Made by a program: the position numbers and the translations under genes. DNA of 64,000 nt. Origin: Flavihumibacter fluvii (lineage in GTDB: Bacteria > Bacteroidota > Bacteroidia > Chitinophagales > Chitinophagaceae). A model generated the notes under the pieces. The model did no database searches. It saw only the letters and a list, made by a program, of their open reading frames with translations, and was not told the origin of the DNA. Numbering within the stretch: the stretch's first letter is position 1; each line of letters starts with the position of its first letter. Positions 53,477-63,100 of the stretch are shown here, one piece after another. The stretch lies in contig NZ_CP092333.1 in assembly GCF_018595675.2 (NCBI RefSeq), forward strand, positions 1,512,001 through 1,576,000. The letters are read 5' to 3'.

Positions 53477-54124
53477 ATGATCACCAGACAAACCATCGCC
53501 ATTATCGGGGCAACCGGTAATATGGGTGCAGCCCTTGCTAAACGACTGGCTAAAGGTAATTACCGGATCCTCTTGTTTGGTAAAAAGGAAAATACGCTGC
53601 AGGAATTGGAACAATCCATCATCAGGGATTACCCGTTTGCTGACATCGAACCCATTACCTGCAGTTATGCAGCAAGCTGGGAAGCCGATATCATCCTGTT
53701 AGCCGTACCATATGTTGCGGAGAAAGAGATCGCAGCAAGGATCCGGGATGTGGCCAACCAGAAGATCGTGATCAGCATCACCAATCCCCTGAATGAAAAT
53801 TTCGATGGACTGCTGACGCCTTCCGGAAGCAGTGCTGCCGAAGAATTACAAAAGCTACTGCCCCATTCAAAAGTGATCAAGGCATTCAATACCATTTTTG
53901 CTGCTGAATTGGCTGCACCTGCAATGAATACCCAAAGTATGGAAGTGCCGGTGGCCGGTGATGATGCTGAAGCATTATCAGCCGTATGCGAACTGGTGCA
54001 AATCGCTGGATTCCGTCCAGTGATCAAAGGCACCCTGGCAGCCAGCAGGTTGCTTGAAGCTGCACAACTGGAAAAAATTATCGCATTACATAAACAACCC
54101 GTTTCAACTCAAACTTTAAAATAA
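53477..54124 (+). CDS. NADP-binding oxidoreductase (F420 reductase-like)
   Basis: A 215-residue Rossmann-fold protein. The dinucleotide-binding motif GATGNMGAALAKRL (11-24) is followed by LFGKKENTLQELE and the family segments ILLAVPYVAEKEIA and VISITNPLNENFDG, then HSKVIKAFNTIFAAEL. This matches the NADPH-dependent F420 reductase-like family; in Bacteroidota, which lack F420, the electron acceptor is unknown. It is the first gene of an operon with yceI 6 bases downstream. Confidence 0.85.
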   Translation: MITRQTIAIIGATGNMGAALAKRLAKGNYRILLFGKKENTLQELEQSIIRDYPFADIEPITCSYAASWEADIILLAVPYVAEKEIAARIRDVANQKIVISITNPLNENFDGLLTPSGSSAAEELQKLLPHSKVIKAFNTIFAAELAAPAMNTQSMEVPVAGDDAEALSAVCELVQIAGFRPVIKGTLAASRLLEAAQLEKIIALHKQPVSTQTLK

Positions 54125-54130
54125 AAACAC

Positions 54131-54703
54131 ATGAAAAAGTTATCGATCATTTTAGTAAGCTTCGCGCTATTCACGGCATTTACAACAATTGACACCTGGA
54201 AAAATGATAAGCCACATTCTCAATTAGGCTTTACCATTACCCACCTGGGCATCTCAGATGTATCCGGAACTTTCAATGACTTTGATGCGATGGTCACCGC
54301 TTCAAAACCTGATTTCAGTGATGCCAGCTTTGAACTGACCGCGAATGTTGCCTCTATCGACACCAGGGTTGAAGCCAGGAACAATCACCTGAAAAGTCCG
54401 GACTTTTTTGATGTCGCCAAATTCCCGACCATCAATTTCAAAAGCAGTAACCTGAAGCCAGCAGGTAAAGACAAATTCATACTCACCGGCAACCTCACCA
54501 TACACGGCATCACTAAAGAAGTACAACTAGACCTGGTTTATCGCGGGATAACAGAAAACCCAATGTCCAAAGCAAAAGTTGTGGGCTTCCAGATTACAGG
54601 AGCCATCAACAGGTCTGATTTCAATGTTGGCCCGAATTTCCCGGCACCCATGCTTAGTGATAAAGTAACTATTAAAGCAGATGGTGAATTTGCAAAACCA
54701 TAA
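54131..54703 (+). CDS. YceI-family periplasmic lipid-binding protein
   Basis: A 190-residue exported protein with a signal peptide (about 1-18) and the YceI lipocalin-like barrel: WKNDKPHSQLGFTITHLGISDVSGTFNDF, then NHLKSPDFFDVAKFPTINFKS and LTGNLTIHGITKEVQLDL. YceI proteins bind isoprenoid-like lipids in the periplasm. It lies 6 bases after the oxidoreductase gene and 22 bases before doxX-like gene, clearly one transcript. Confidence 0.95.
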   Translation: MKKLSIILVSFALFTAFTTIDTWKNDKPHSQLGFTITHLGISDVSGTFNDFDAMVTASKPDFSDASFELTANVASIDTRVEARNNHLKSPDFFDVAKFPTINFKSSNLKPAGKDKFILTGNLTIHGITKEVQLDLVYRGITENPMSKAKVVGFQITGAINRSDFNVGPNFPAPMLSDKVTIKADGEFAKP

Positions 54704-54725
54704 TTACCAGGTAAAATTATAACAC

Positions 54726-55139
54726 ATGAAAAACGTATTAACAGTAACCAACAGGACAGCCAACCATGACCTGGCTGTCCTGCTCCTCAGGATCGCCATT
54801 GGTACGCTGATGTTAACCCATGGCATACCCAAATTACTTTCTCTCGTAAGCGGGCAGGTTCAATTCCCGGGCCTGTTTGGATTAAGTCCGGCATTATCAC
54901 TCAGTCTGGCCGTATTTGCGGAAGTAGGCTGTTCTTTGTTGATCCTTTTTGGGGTAGGCACCAGGCTGGCAACAATTCCCCTGATGTTTACCATGCTGGT
55001 AGCGGTATTTTATATCCATGCTGCCGATCCTTTGGCAAAGAAAGAAGTAGCTATCTTATATTTACTGGCTTATATCATTCTGTTTTTTACAGGTAGTGGA
55101 AAATATTCCCTTGAAAACCTGAAGCGGATCCCGGCATGA
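54726..55139 (+). CDS. DoxX-family membrane protein
   Basis: A 137-residue protein with four transmembrane segments. LLLRIAIGTLMLTHGIPKLLSL and FAEVGCSLLILFGVGTRLATIPLMFTMLVAVFYIHA are the DoxX pattern. DoxX proteins are associated with quinone or thiosulfate redox functions in the inner membrane, and a general role in oxidative stress has been proposed. Its last bases overlap the start of the dioxygenase gene by 4. Confidence 0.92.
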   Translation: MKNVLTVTNRTANHDLAVLLLRIAIGTLMLTHGIPKLLSLVSGQVQFPGLFGLSPALSLSLAVFAEVGCSLLILFGVGTRLATIPLMFTMLVAVFYIHAADPLAKKEVAILYLLAYIILFFTGSGKYSLENLKRIPA

Positions 55140-56017
55140 AAAGAAAACATTTCATCCAAACCATTTTAACAGGAACAGCAGCCATGACAAGTTTAGCTTC
55201 ATTCAATAAGTTTACCAGTGACCTGAAAGAACAGGAGCATATAATGCCCGTTTTATTCATAGGCCATGGTTCGCCTATGAACGGCATTGAGGATAATGAA
55301 TTCAGCCAAAGGTGGACGCAAATGGCCAAAGAAATTCCCACCCCGGGAGCCGTCCTGGTTGTATCGGCGCATTGGTATAGCAGAGGCACCATGGTCACTG
55401 CAATGGAATTCCCCAAGACCATTCATGATTTTGGCGGATTTCCACAGGCCCTGTTTGATGTTCAATACAATGCACCAGGTGATCCCGGCCTGGCGAAAGA
55501 AACTGCTTCCCTGATCCATTCCGCAAAGGTTGAACTGGATCATGAATGGGGCCTTGACCATGGTACCTGGACAGTCGTCCGCAGGATGTACCCGGAAGCC
55601 AAAATCCCGGTTTTACAACTCAGCATTGATTACACCAAACCGCCTATGTACCATTATGAACTTGCGAAGGAGCTGAATGCCTTAAGGAAAAAAGGGGTGC
55701 TCATCATCGGCAGTGGCAATATGGTGCATAACCTGCGAATGGTGGCATGGGATAAAATAAATACACCGGGATTTGGTTTTGACTGGGCCATCCAGATGAA
55801 TGACACTTTCAAGCAACTGATCAAATCCGGGGACTTCACCCCCCTGATCAATTATGAAAGCCTTGGAATGGAAGCCCGGCTGGCCATTCCGACACCTGAA
55901 CATTACCTGCCCTTATTGTATACCCTTGGCCTAAAAGCGAAAAATGACCCGGTTTCGTTCTTTAATGATAAAGCGGTAGCAGGTTCTCTAACTATGACCT
56001 CTGTTAAGATCGGTTAA
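55136..56017 (+). CDS. ygiD: LigB-type extradiol ring-cleavage dioxygenase (YgiD/DODA-like)
   Basis: A 293-residue non-haem iron dioxygenase of the 4,5-DOPA extradiol type. Iron ligands appear as His44 (FIGHGSP), His79 (SAHWYS) and His198 (MVHNL), and HEWGLDHGTW holds the second-sphere catalytic histidine. The first 35 residues (MKRKHFIQTILTGTAAMTSLASF) are hydrophobic and resemble a signal peptide, unlike E. coli YgiD; export is possible. It is ATGA-coupled to the DoxX gene. The substrate may be a catechol; the pathway is unknown. Confidence 0.88.
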   Translation: MKRKHFIQTILTGTAAMTSLASFNKFTSDLKEQEHIMPVLFIGHGSPMNGIEDNEFSQRWTQMAKEIPTPGAVLVVSAHWYSRGTMVTAMEFPKTIHDFGGFPQALFDVQYNAPGDPGLAKETASLIHSAKVELDHEWGLDHGTWTVVRRMYPEAKIPVLQLSIDYTKPPMYHYELAKELNALRKKGVLIIGSGNMVHNLRMVAWDKINTPGFGFDWAIQMNDTFKQLIKSGDFTPLINYESLGMEARLAIPTPEHYLPLLYTLGLKAKNDPVSFFNDKAVAGSLTMTSVKIG

Positions 56018-56085
56018 GTGCAGGTAAAGCGAAACTAATTCTCCAGGAATCGTCAAATTGGCGTAAATTATTAAATTAAAGCATT

Positions 56086-56838
56086 ATGAAAAACTTAGAG
56101 AATAAAGTAGCCATTATTACCGGTGCAGGATCTGGCATTGGCCGGGCGATAGCGATATTGTATGCGGCCGAAGGCGCTAAAATTGTGGCCTCCGATATTG
56201 ACGAGACCGGTGGCCATGAAACTGTTGACCAAATCACTGCCAAAGGGGGGAATGCTGTCTTCATTAAAGCCGATACCTCTAAACCCGAGGACAGTAAAAA
56301 AACAGTGGATCTTGCTGTAAGTACATATGGCGGTTTGCATATTGCTGTCAATAATGCGGGCATAGGTGGACCCATACAATTTGTAGGGGAATATCCCATT
56401 GATGGCTGGGACAAAGTGATCAGTATTAATTTATCGGGCGTATTTTATGGCATGCGATACCAGCTTCCAGCCATACTATCATCCGGTGGTGGCAGTATTG
56501 TAAATATGGCATCCATCCTCGGTAAAGTTGGAACAAAAGGATCCGCAGCTTATGCAGCAGCAAAGCATGGTGTAATTGGATTGACTGAAGCCGCAGCATT
56601 GGAATATGCTAACCAGCAGGTCAGGATCAACGCAATTGGACCTGGGTATATCGTTACGCCGCTGCTGACCAATACATTGGATGACGCCACCATGAAAACA
56701 TTGGCCGGACTACATCCGATGGGCAGATTGGGAACCGCTATTGAAGTTGCTGAACTGTCCTTATGGCTTAATTCAGATAAAGCGTCTTTTGTTACAGGTT
56801 CTTATTATAATGTGGATGGTGGTTACCTCGCACAATAA
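56086..56838 (+). CDS. Short-chain dehydrogenase/reductase
   Basis: A 250-residue classical SDR. The nucleotide motif GAGSGIG (13-19) with following Asp37 in VASDID suggests NAD preference; NNAG (89-92), Ser143 and the catalytic Tyr156-x3-Lys160 are present, and the C-terminus ends NVDGGYLAQ. It resembles glucose-1-dehydrogenase-type SDRs, but the substrate cannot be inferred. It follows the dioxygenase by 68 bases and precedes the acidic protein gene by 19. Confidence 0.92.
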   Translation: MKNLENKVAIITGAGSGIGRAIAILYAAEGAKIVASDIDETGGHETVDQITAKGGNAVFIKADTSKPEDSKKTVDLAVSTYGGLHIAVNNAGIGGPIQFVGEYPIDGWDKVISINLSGVFYGMRYQLPAILSSGGGSIVNMASILGKVGTKGSAAYAAAKHGVIGLTEAAALEYANQQVRINAIGPGYIVTPLLTNTLDDATMKTLAGLHPMGRLGTAIEVAELSLWLNSDKASFVTGSYYNVDGGYLAQ

Positions 56839-56857
56839 AATCATTCAACATACAATT

Positions 56858-57151
56858 ATGAAAAAGAACGCAGAAAACCAGGATGCCGGCACGCGCAAAA
56901 AAGATGCCCTTCCCGGCAATCCAGAATACCCGGCGAGCGAAGATATCTATAGCCAGGCGAAGAAAGAATCCATAGACAAAGATGGCGAACCTGGTGCGGA
57001 AAGCAAAAAAAAGGACCCCTCCCCTGATGAAGAACTCGACATTCCAGGTACAGAACTGGATGATGCAGATGAAAATATCGGGGAAGAAGATGAGGAAAAT
57101 AATTATTACAGCCTTGGTGGGGACAACCATAGCAACCTTGATGAAAACTAA
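56858..57151 (+). CDS. Small acidic protein of unknown function
   Basis: A 97-residue highly acidic, disordered-looking protein. It has an Asp/Glu-rich centre and the closing pattern DIPGTELDDADENIGEEDEENNYYSLGGDNHSNLDEN, whose PGxELDD and EENNYYSLGGD pieces I recall as conserved in Bacteroidota hypotheticals. I cannot name its function. The ATG at 56858 starts the homologous part; upstream in-frame codons come from the SDR frame. It is 19 bases after the SDR gene and 5 bases before the pirin gene. Confidence 0.75.
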   Translation: MKKNAENQDAGTRKKDALPGNPEYPASEDIYSQAKKESIDKDGEPGAESKKKDPSPDEELDIPGTELDDADENIGEEDEENNYYSLGGDNHSNLDEN

Positions 57152-57156
57152 GCCGG

Positions 57157-57996
57157 ATGCGGACAATCAAAAAAATGCACCAGGCCGTAAATGCACCGAT
57201 TGCCGACCTGGTAACCTTTCGTGCACTTCCAACGAATACTATAGACCATATTGACCCCTTCCTGTTTTTAAACCACCATGGCTACCAGGTTTACCCAAAA
57301 AACAACAGGGGCTTGCCCTTCGGGCCCCATCCGCACAGGGGCTTTGAAACCGTAACTTTTATATTGCAGGGAGACCTTTCGCATACAGATAGTGGTGGCT
57401 CTGAAAGTATCATTGAAGCCGGTGGTGTGCAGTGGATGACCGCCGGCAAAGGATTGACACACGCCGAAGTTTCATCACCAGGATTCATGAAGAATGGTGG
57501 CCCGTTGGAAATATTGCAACTCTGGGTAAACCTGCCGTCGAATTTAAAAATGACGGACCCCAAATATATTGGCCTGCAAAAGGATCAGATCCCAATTGTC
57601 TCAATTGATAATGGCAAAGTAACCCTGCAGGCGATCTCCGGTACCTGGGAAGGTACTAAGGGTGCATTTACTCCCCTGGTGGACATCCAACTCGCCACGG
57701 TATTCTTTCAACCGGGTGGAACATATACCGCTTCAATTACAGCAACACGGAATATATTCTTTTATGTGGTTAAGGGACGGGTACTGATGAATGGACAGGA
57801 AGCGCAATTCCACCAATTGGTGGAATTCAATCATGATGGGGAAGAGATCAGGATAGATGCACCTGAAGAAAGCATCATCCTTCTCGGGCATGCACTTCCA
57901 TTCAATGAACCGATCGTTGCCCAGGGGCCGTTTGTGATGAACACGCAGGCTGAGATCCTGCAGGCCTACCAGGATTACAGGAACGGAAAATTCTGA
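57157..57996 (+). CDS. Pirin-family cupin protein
   Basis: A 279-residue bicupin. The N-terminal metal site is complete: His58 and His60 in GPHPHRGFETVTFIL, His102 and Glu104 in GLTHAEVSS. The pattern LNHHGYQVYP and the later VQWMTAGKG are pirin hallmarks. Pirins have quercetin dioxygenase activity in some bacteria and act as redox-sensitive regulators in others. It is the last gene of the Crp/Fnr-linked operon; the next gene is 70 bases away without a clear terminator. Confidence 0.93.
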   Translation: MRTIKKMHQAVNAPIADLVTFRALPTNTIDHIDPFLFLNHHGYQVYPKNNRGLPFGPHPHRGFETVTFILQGDLSHTDSGGSESIIEAGGVQWMTAGKGLTHAEVSSPGFMKNGGPLEILQLWVNLPSNLKMTDPKYIGLQKDQIPIVSIDNGKVTLQAISGTWEGTKGAFTPLVDIQLATVFFQPGGTYTASITATRNIFFYVVKGRVLMNGQEAQFHQLVEFNHDGEEIRIDAPEESIILLGHALPFNEPIVAQGPFVMNTQAEILQAYQDYRNGKF

Positions 57997-58066
57997 GGCA
58001 CACACTGCTATTTTAAGTACATTCAAAATTGCATTTCACCATTCATTCGCACCTAACCCATCACTT

Positions 58067-59005
58067 ATGTCCAGGAATTGTTATACCTATTGCTTTGTGG
58101 CGATCTGTTTGTTTATTGCTGGCTGTAAAGACAAGTCAAAGAGTAATGAACCACCGGTTGTAACCACCGACAGCCTGGCATTCCCGGCAGTACTGACCCA
58201 ATTCAAAGCCTATGATAAAAACCCGGTTTTCACAGGGACAGGTGGTGATACCTGGGACCAGCACATCCGTGAAAGAGGCTATATCATTAAGGAAGACAGT
58301 ATCTACCATATGTGGTACACCGGCTTTCGCGATAAAGGAGATACCGTACTGCACCTCGGTTATGCCACATCGCCGGATGGCTTTACCTGGACCCGCTATG
58401 CCGGCAATCCCCTATTGAAAACCGATTGGGTGGAAGACATGACCGTCATTAAAAAAGACAGCACCTACTATATGTTTGCAGAAGGCTGGCATGATGTCGC
58501 ACACCTGCTGACATCAACCGACAAGGTGCACTGGACCGAAAAAGGGAACCTGGATATCCGGTACACCAATGGCCAGCCACTGACAAAGGGAGCCTATGGC
58601 ACGCCGGCGATCTGGCTGGAAGATGGCAAATGGTATTTGTTCTACGAGCGTGGCGATATGGGCATCTGGCTGGCCACTTCCACAGACCTGGAAACCTTTA
58701 CCAATGTGCAGGATGAGCCGGTCATCGCATTGGGTCCGGAAACTTATGACAAGGCCCAGGTGGCCATGAACCAGATCGTAAAATATGAAGGGAAATATTA
58801 CGGGTATTACCATGCCCTTGCAACGGATACCAGTAAAAACTGGACCAGTAATATCGCTTCTTCAACTGACCTCATCCATTGGAAAAAATTTCCCGGAAAC
58901 CCCATCCTGCAGGAAAACAAATCAAGTGCGATCCTGGTGTTCGATGGAAAACAATACCGGTTGTATACGATGCACGATAAAGTTGCCGTGCATTTTCCCA
59001 ACTAG
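58067..59005 (+). CDS. Beta-propeller glycosidase-like lipoprotein
   Basis: A 312-residue lipoprotein with lipobox FIAGC (Cys20). The body has the repeated pattern of five-bladed propeller glycoside hydrolases (GH43/GH130-like): HMWYTGFRDKGDTVLHLGYATSPDGFTWTRY, NPLLKTDW, then MFAEGWHDVAHLLTSTDKVHWTEKG and WYLFYERGD. Catalytic residues cannot be fixed by eye, so glycosidase, phosphorylase or sugar-binding roles all remain open. Its stop overlaps the convergent iolG-like gene by 4 bases. Confidence 0.75.
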   Translation: MSRNCYTYCFVAICLFIAGCKDKSKSNEPPVVTTDSLAFPAVLTQFKAYDKNPVFTGTGGDTWDQHIRERGYIIKEDSIYHMWYTGFRDKGDTVLHLGYATSPDGFTWTRYAGNPLLKTDWVEDMTVIKKDSTYYMFAEGWHDVAHLLTSTDKVHWTEKGNLDIRYTNGQPLTKGAYGTPAIWLEDGKWYLFYERGDMGIWLATSTDLETFTNVQDEPVIALGPETYDKAQVAMNQIVKYEGKYYGYYHALATDTSKNWTSNIASSTDLIHWKKFPGNPILQENKSSAILVFDGKQYRLYTMHDKVAVHFPN

Positions 59006-60021
59006 CCGGCGTTTAAAATTTCTTTCATTTGGATGGGCCGGTTTTCTTTCACTGAACGATTGGCCGCTTCTGCAATGAGCATTGCTTTTAATCCATCTTC
59101 CCCTGTAATGGGCATGACTTTTTTTGCCTGGAGGGATTCAATAAACACTTTCATTTCCTGGAAATAGGAATCAATATACCTGTCCATAAAAAAATCCGGA
59201 TTCCTTGCAGAATGCCGGCCCTCTTCATTGAAATAACTATTGGTCGTCTTCAAAGGGTTCTCCACCCTGATCATTCCTTTTGATCCAAATACTTCCAGGC
59301 GTTGGTCATAGCCATAGGTTGCCTTACGGCTGTTTTCAATCAGGACCGTAACATGATTCCTGAACGTAATAATCACCACTCCGGTATCTATGTCACCGGC
59401 CTTTCCGATTTCGGGATCGACCAGGTTATACCCTTTCGCATAGACTTCAACAACTTCAGCATCAACCAGGAAATTGGCCATGTCAAAATCATGGATGGTC
59501 ATGTCCATGAACAGCCCGCCAGACCTTTTTATAAAACTGATCGGTGGTGGGGCCGGGTCGCGGCTAATGATATGCACCGTATGGAGTTTACCGATTTTTC
59601 CTTCGGAGATCTTTACTTTAACATCAGCAAAATTCGGGTCCAGCCGCTGGTTAAATGCCAGCATTAATGGCACTTTAGACGCCTTTACAATCTGTAATGT
59701 TTCCTTTACCTTAACCAGGGACAGGTCAAGTGGTTTTTCGCAAAATATAGCCTTACCAGCGCGCGCCGCCTGGATTACATAATCGGCATGTGAATCTGTC
59801 GGGGAAGAAATGACAATGGCATCAATTCCGGGGTTATTGATCAGTTCGCCTGCATTATCCGTCACAATTTTAAGGTTGAATCTTTCTGCGAATTTCTGTC
59901 CGGGTTTGGATGGATTCATGGCACCAATAACTTCAACGCCTTCTATCCTGGTGCAAAGATTTTCCAGGTGGATCTTTCCGATCCGGCCCAACCCTATAAT
60001 TCCAATCCTGATTTTAGCCAT
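59002..60021 (-). CDS. Inositol 2-dehydrogenase-like Gfo/Idh/MocA oxidoreductase
   Basis: A 339-residue NAD(P)-dependent dehydrogenase. The Rossmann motif GLGRIGKIH (10-18), the catalytic lysine in EKP (95-97), and Asp173/His177 in MDMTIHDFD are typical of inositol dehydrogenase (IolG) and related sugar dehydrogenases. IolG is the best guess; other polyol or sugar acid substrates fit equally. I chose the ATG at 60021 (MAKIRIGIIGLGRIG), as an ATG at 60069 would add residues outside the family. No other inositol genes are in view. Confidence 0.85.
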   Translation of the reverse strand: MAKIRIGIIGLGRIGKIHLENLCTRIEGVEVIGAMNPSKPGQKFAERFNLKIVTDNAGELINNPGIDAIVISSPTDSHADYVIQAARAGKAIFCEKPLDLSLVKVKETLQIVKASKVPLMLAFNQRLDPNFADVKVKISEGKIGKLHTVHIISRDPAPPPISFIKRSGGLFMDMTIHDFDMANFLVDAEVVEVYAKGYNLVDPEIGKAGDIDTGVVIITFRNHVTVLIENSRKATYGYDQRLEVFGSKGMIRVENPLKTTNSYFNEEGRHSARNPDFFMDRYIDSYFQEMKVFIESLQAKKVMPITGEDGLKAMLIAEAANRSVKENRPIQMKEILNAG

Positions 60022-60149
60022 ATCTGTAAATATTATGTAACAATTACACAAGCTACTATTAATGTTCAAATTGAATTGGAATACGAAAAAATATTACCAG
60101 ATGGATTGAAAATTGTTGGCTATTTTACTATGTGTTAAAAACTGATTAC

Positions 60150-63100
60150 ATGCGGGTGCCAGGCGCCATAAATTACAGAATGTTGGCTGTATTGGTCTTT
60201 ATGGTAATGCCGGTGTGCTTTTTTTTAAGTTGCCAGCAGAGTTATACACCAGGTTTACCGGATAAGGTTGATTTTAATTATGATATACGGCCCATCCTGG
60301 TTCAAAAATGTTATTTGTGTCATGGTCCGGATTCCAGCAGCCGAAAAGGCAACCTGCGCCTCGACACCTTTGAAGGCGCTACTGCATTGTCAAAAGAAGG
60401 CACCAAAGCCATTTCTCCCGGGCATGCAGACAAAAGCACGATGGTCTACCGGATCAACCACAAGGACCCGGAAATCATGATGCCGACACCGGAATCAAAT
60501 TTACAGTTAACAAAAAGGGAAAGAGCGCTGATTGAACGTTGGATTGACCAGGGTGCGGAATGGAAACCGCATTGGGCTTTTATCCCCCCCTCGATTTCAG
60601 AGAAAGCTGCCAAAGAGGACCTTGAAAAGAACGGAATAGATTATTTCATCAACCAGAAGTTGGAACAGAATGGATTGGAGGTTGCGCCGGAAGCTGACAA
60701 GCTCGCGTTGATCAGAAGGGTAGCTTACCTATTGACCGGATTACCACCCTCGCCAGAGGCTGTTGACAAGTACCTGTCGGACAACAACCCGGATGCCTAT
60801 GCGAAGATGACCGACCACTATTTGAATTCCGGACAATTTGGTGAACGCTGGGCAAGGCACTGGATGGATATGGTGCGGTATGCAGAAACAAAGGGCCATG
60901 AATTTGATTACACGATTTCAGATGCATGGCGGTACCGCGACTACCTGATCAGGGCATTCAACAACGACCTGCCGTACGACCAGATGGTGAAGGAACAACT
61001 GGCAGGTGACCTTCTTCGTCAGCAACGCATCAATACAGCTACTGGTGAAAATGAATCGCAGATAGCCACTGTATTTTATGCCCTTGGAGAAGGGACACAT
61101 AGTCCGGTTGACGTACGCCAGGATGAAGCCGACAGGATCGACAATATCATAGACGTAACAGGGAAGACCTTCCAGGGACTAACGATCTCCTGTGCACGCT
61201 GCCATGACCATAAGTTTGATCCGATCAGTACAAAGGACTATTATTCGATGTTTGGCATTGTGGAAGGTACCAGGTTCTCCCCGATCCCCGCGAATATGGC
61301 CAATAAAACAGGAAGCATACAGGCACTTCAGCAAAACAATGATTCCGTTCGGATCCTGATAGCTGCAAAATGGCTGCAGGAGTTAGCTGGAAAGCCTGCA
61401 TTAACAAGGGTTCCAGGTACCAAAAGCAAGGAACAAAATACCGGGATAAAGACATTAGGCGAATTCCGGGGTAATAGCATCGGTGACTGGAAAACTGATG
61501 GCATGGCCATAAGTAAATCAACTACGCTTGGCAACCCGGTACTGAACAAATCCGGTAAAATTGTTGCCCTGGATGATGGAAAGGCATCCAGCCGGATCAT
61601 TGGAAACAATATATATGGAGCGCTGCGCTCACCAGATTTCATCATCGATAAAAACTATATCGGTGTAAGAGCATTGGGAAAGGATGCCTCTATCCGCATT
61701 GTGATCGATAATTTCCAATTGATCCAATACCCAATATACGGGGATATGGACCAACGAATTGATACATCAGGTTGGGAGAACCATGTTTTTGATGTAACCC
61801 AATGGAAGGGCCGGAATGCGTATATCGAGGTCCTTACCGGCTATTTCGAACAGCATGTCTTCAAAATGCATAAAGATGCCTGGTTTGATGTACAATATGC
61901 GATCGCCTATGACCAGCAATGGGCAGAGCCGGTACAGGCTGTCAGCCAGGAACCGGTAGATCCTGGAAAAGCGGTTGACCATTGGCGTAACTATACAGCT
62001 TCCGTTGAAGAGGTAAAGGCATTGAATGGATTATTGCGCCAGCGGAGCATATCCGGTACCATTCCCGGACTCGACAATTTGCAGCAGCAAAGGTCCCAGC
62101 TACAAATGAGCCTTGCAGATTCGATTGAATTTGTAAGTGGTGTGACCGATGGGTATGCGAAAAACAGTCCGGTTTTCATCCGCGGCAGTTACAAGGAACT
62201 ATCCGAAAAGCCTGTAGAACGCGCTTTTCTCTCCGCTTTAAGAAAAGGGAATACGACCTACAATGAAAAAGGCAGCGGCAGGATGCAACTGGCAGAATCA
62301 ATAACCCAACCGACGAATCCGCTAACCGCGCGGGTGATGGTGAACCGGATCTGGCATTACTTATTTGGGAAAGGAATTGTAGAGACAGTGGATAATTTCG
62401 GTATGCAGGGAAAGCTGCCGAGTAATCCGGAATTGCTCGATTTCCTGGCTATCAAATTCCAGAAGGATGGCTATTCGGTCAAGAAAATGATCCGGTCAAT
62501 ATTGATGAGTGAGGCATTCAGGAGAAGTGCCAAACCAAGTGAAGCAGCAAGAAAACAGGATCCCAACAATATCTACCTGTCGCATTTCCCGATCAGGCGG
62601 CTCGAGGCTGAAGCGATACGCGATGCCCTGCTGATGGCATCCGGTAAACTGGATACAACGATGTATGGTCCACCGGTACCCGCCTATATCTCGAGCTTTA
62701 TGAACGGACGGGGAAAGCCGGAGCAATCGGGTCCGATTGATGGCCGCGGCCGCCGGAGCATTTACCTGGAAGTGCGGCGCAATTTCCTGGATCCGATGAT
62801 GACCACTTTTGACCGGCCAATTCCATTTACAGCCTTTGGAAAAAGGAACGTCACAAATGTGCCGGCACAGTCCCTCATTTTAATGAACGACCCCTTTGTG
62901 GTCATGCAGGCGGAAGGCATGGCCAAAAACCTGCTGGCTAAAGAACAACTAACATTCGACAACAGGATCCAGTGGATCTACAGGCAGGCATTATCGCGGC
63001 CTGCAAAGCCGGAAGAGATCAGTGCGGCCAGGGGCCTGGTGCAACAATTTGCAGGGCGTTATAAAATAAAAGAAGGCGCATGGGATAATAACCTCACCAT

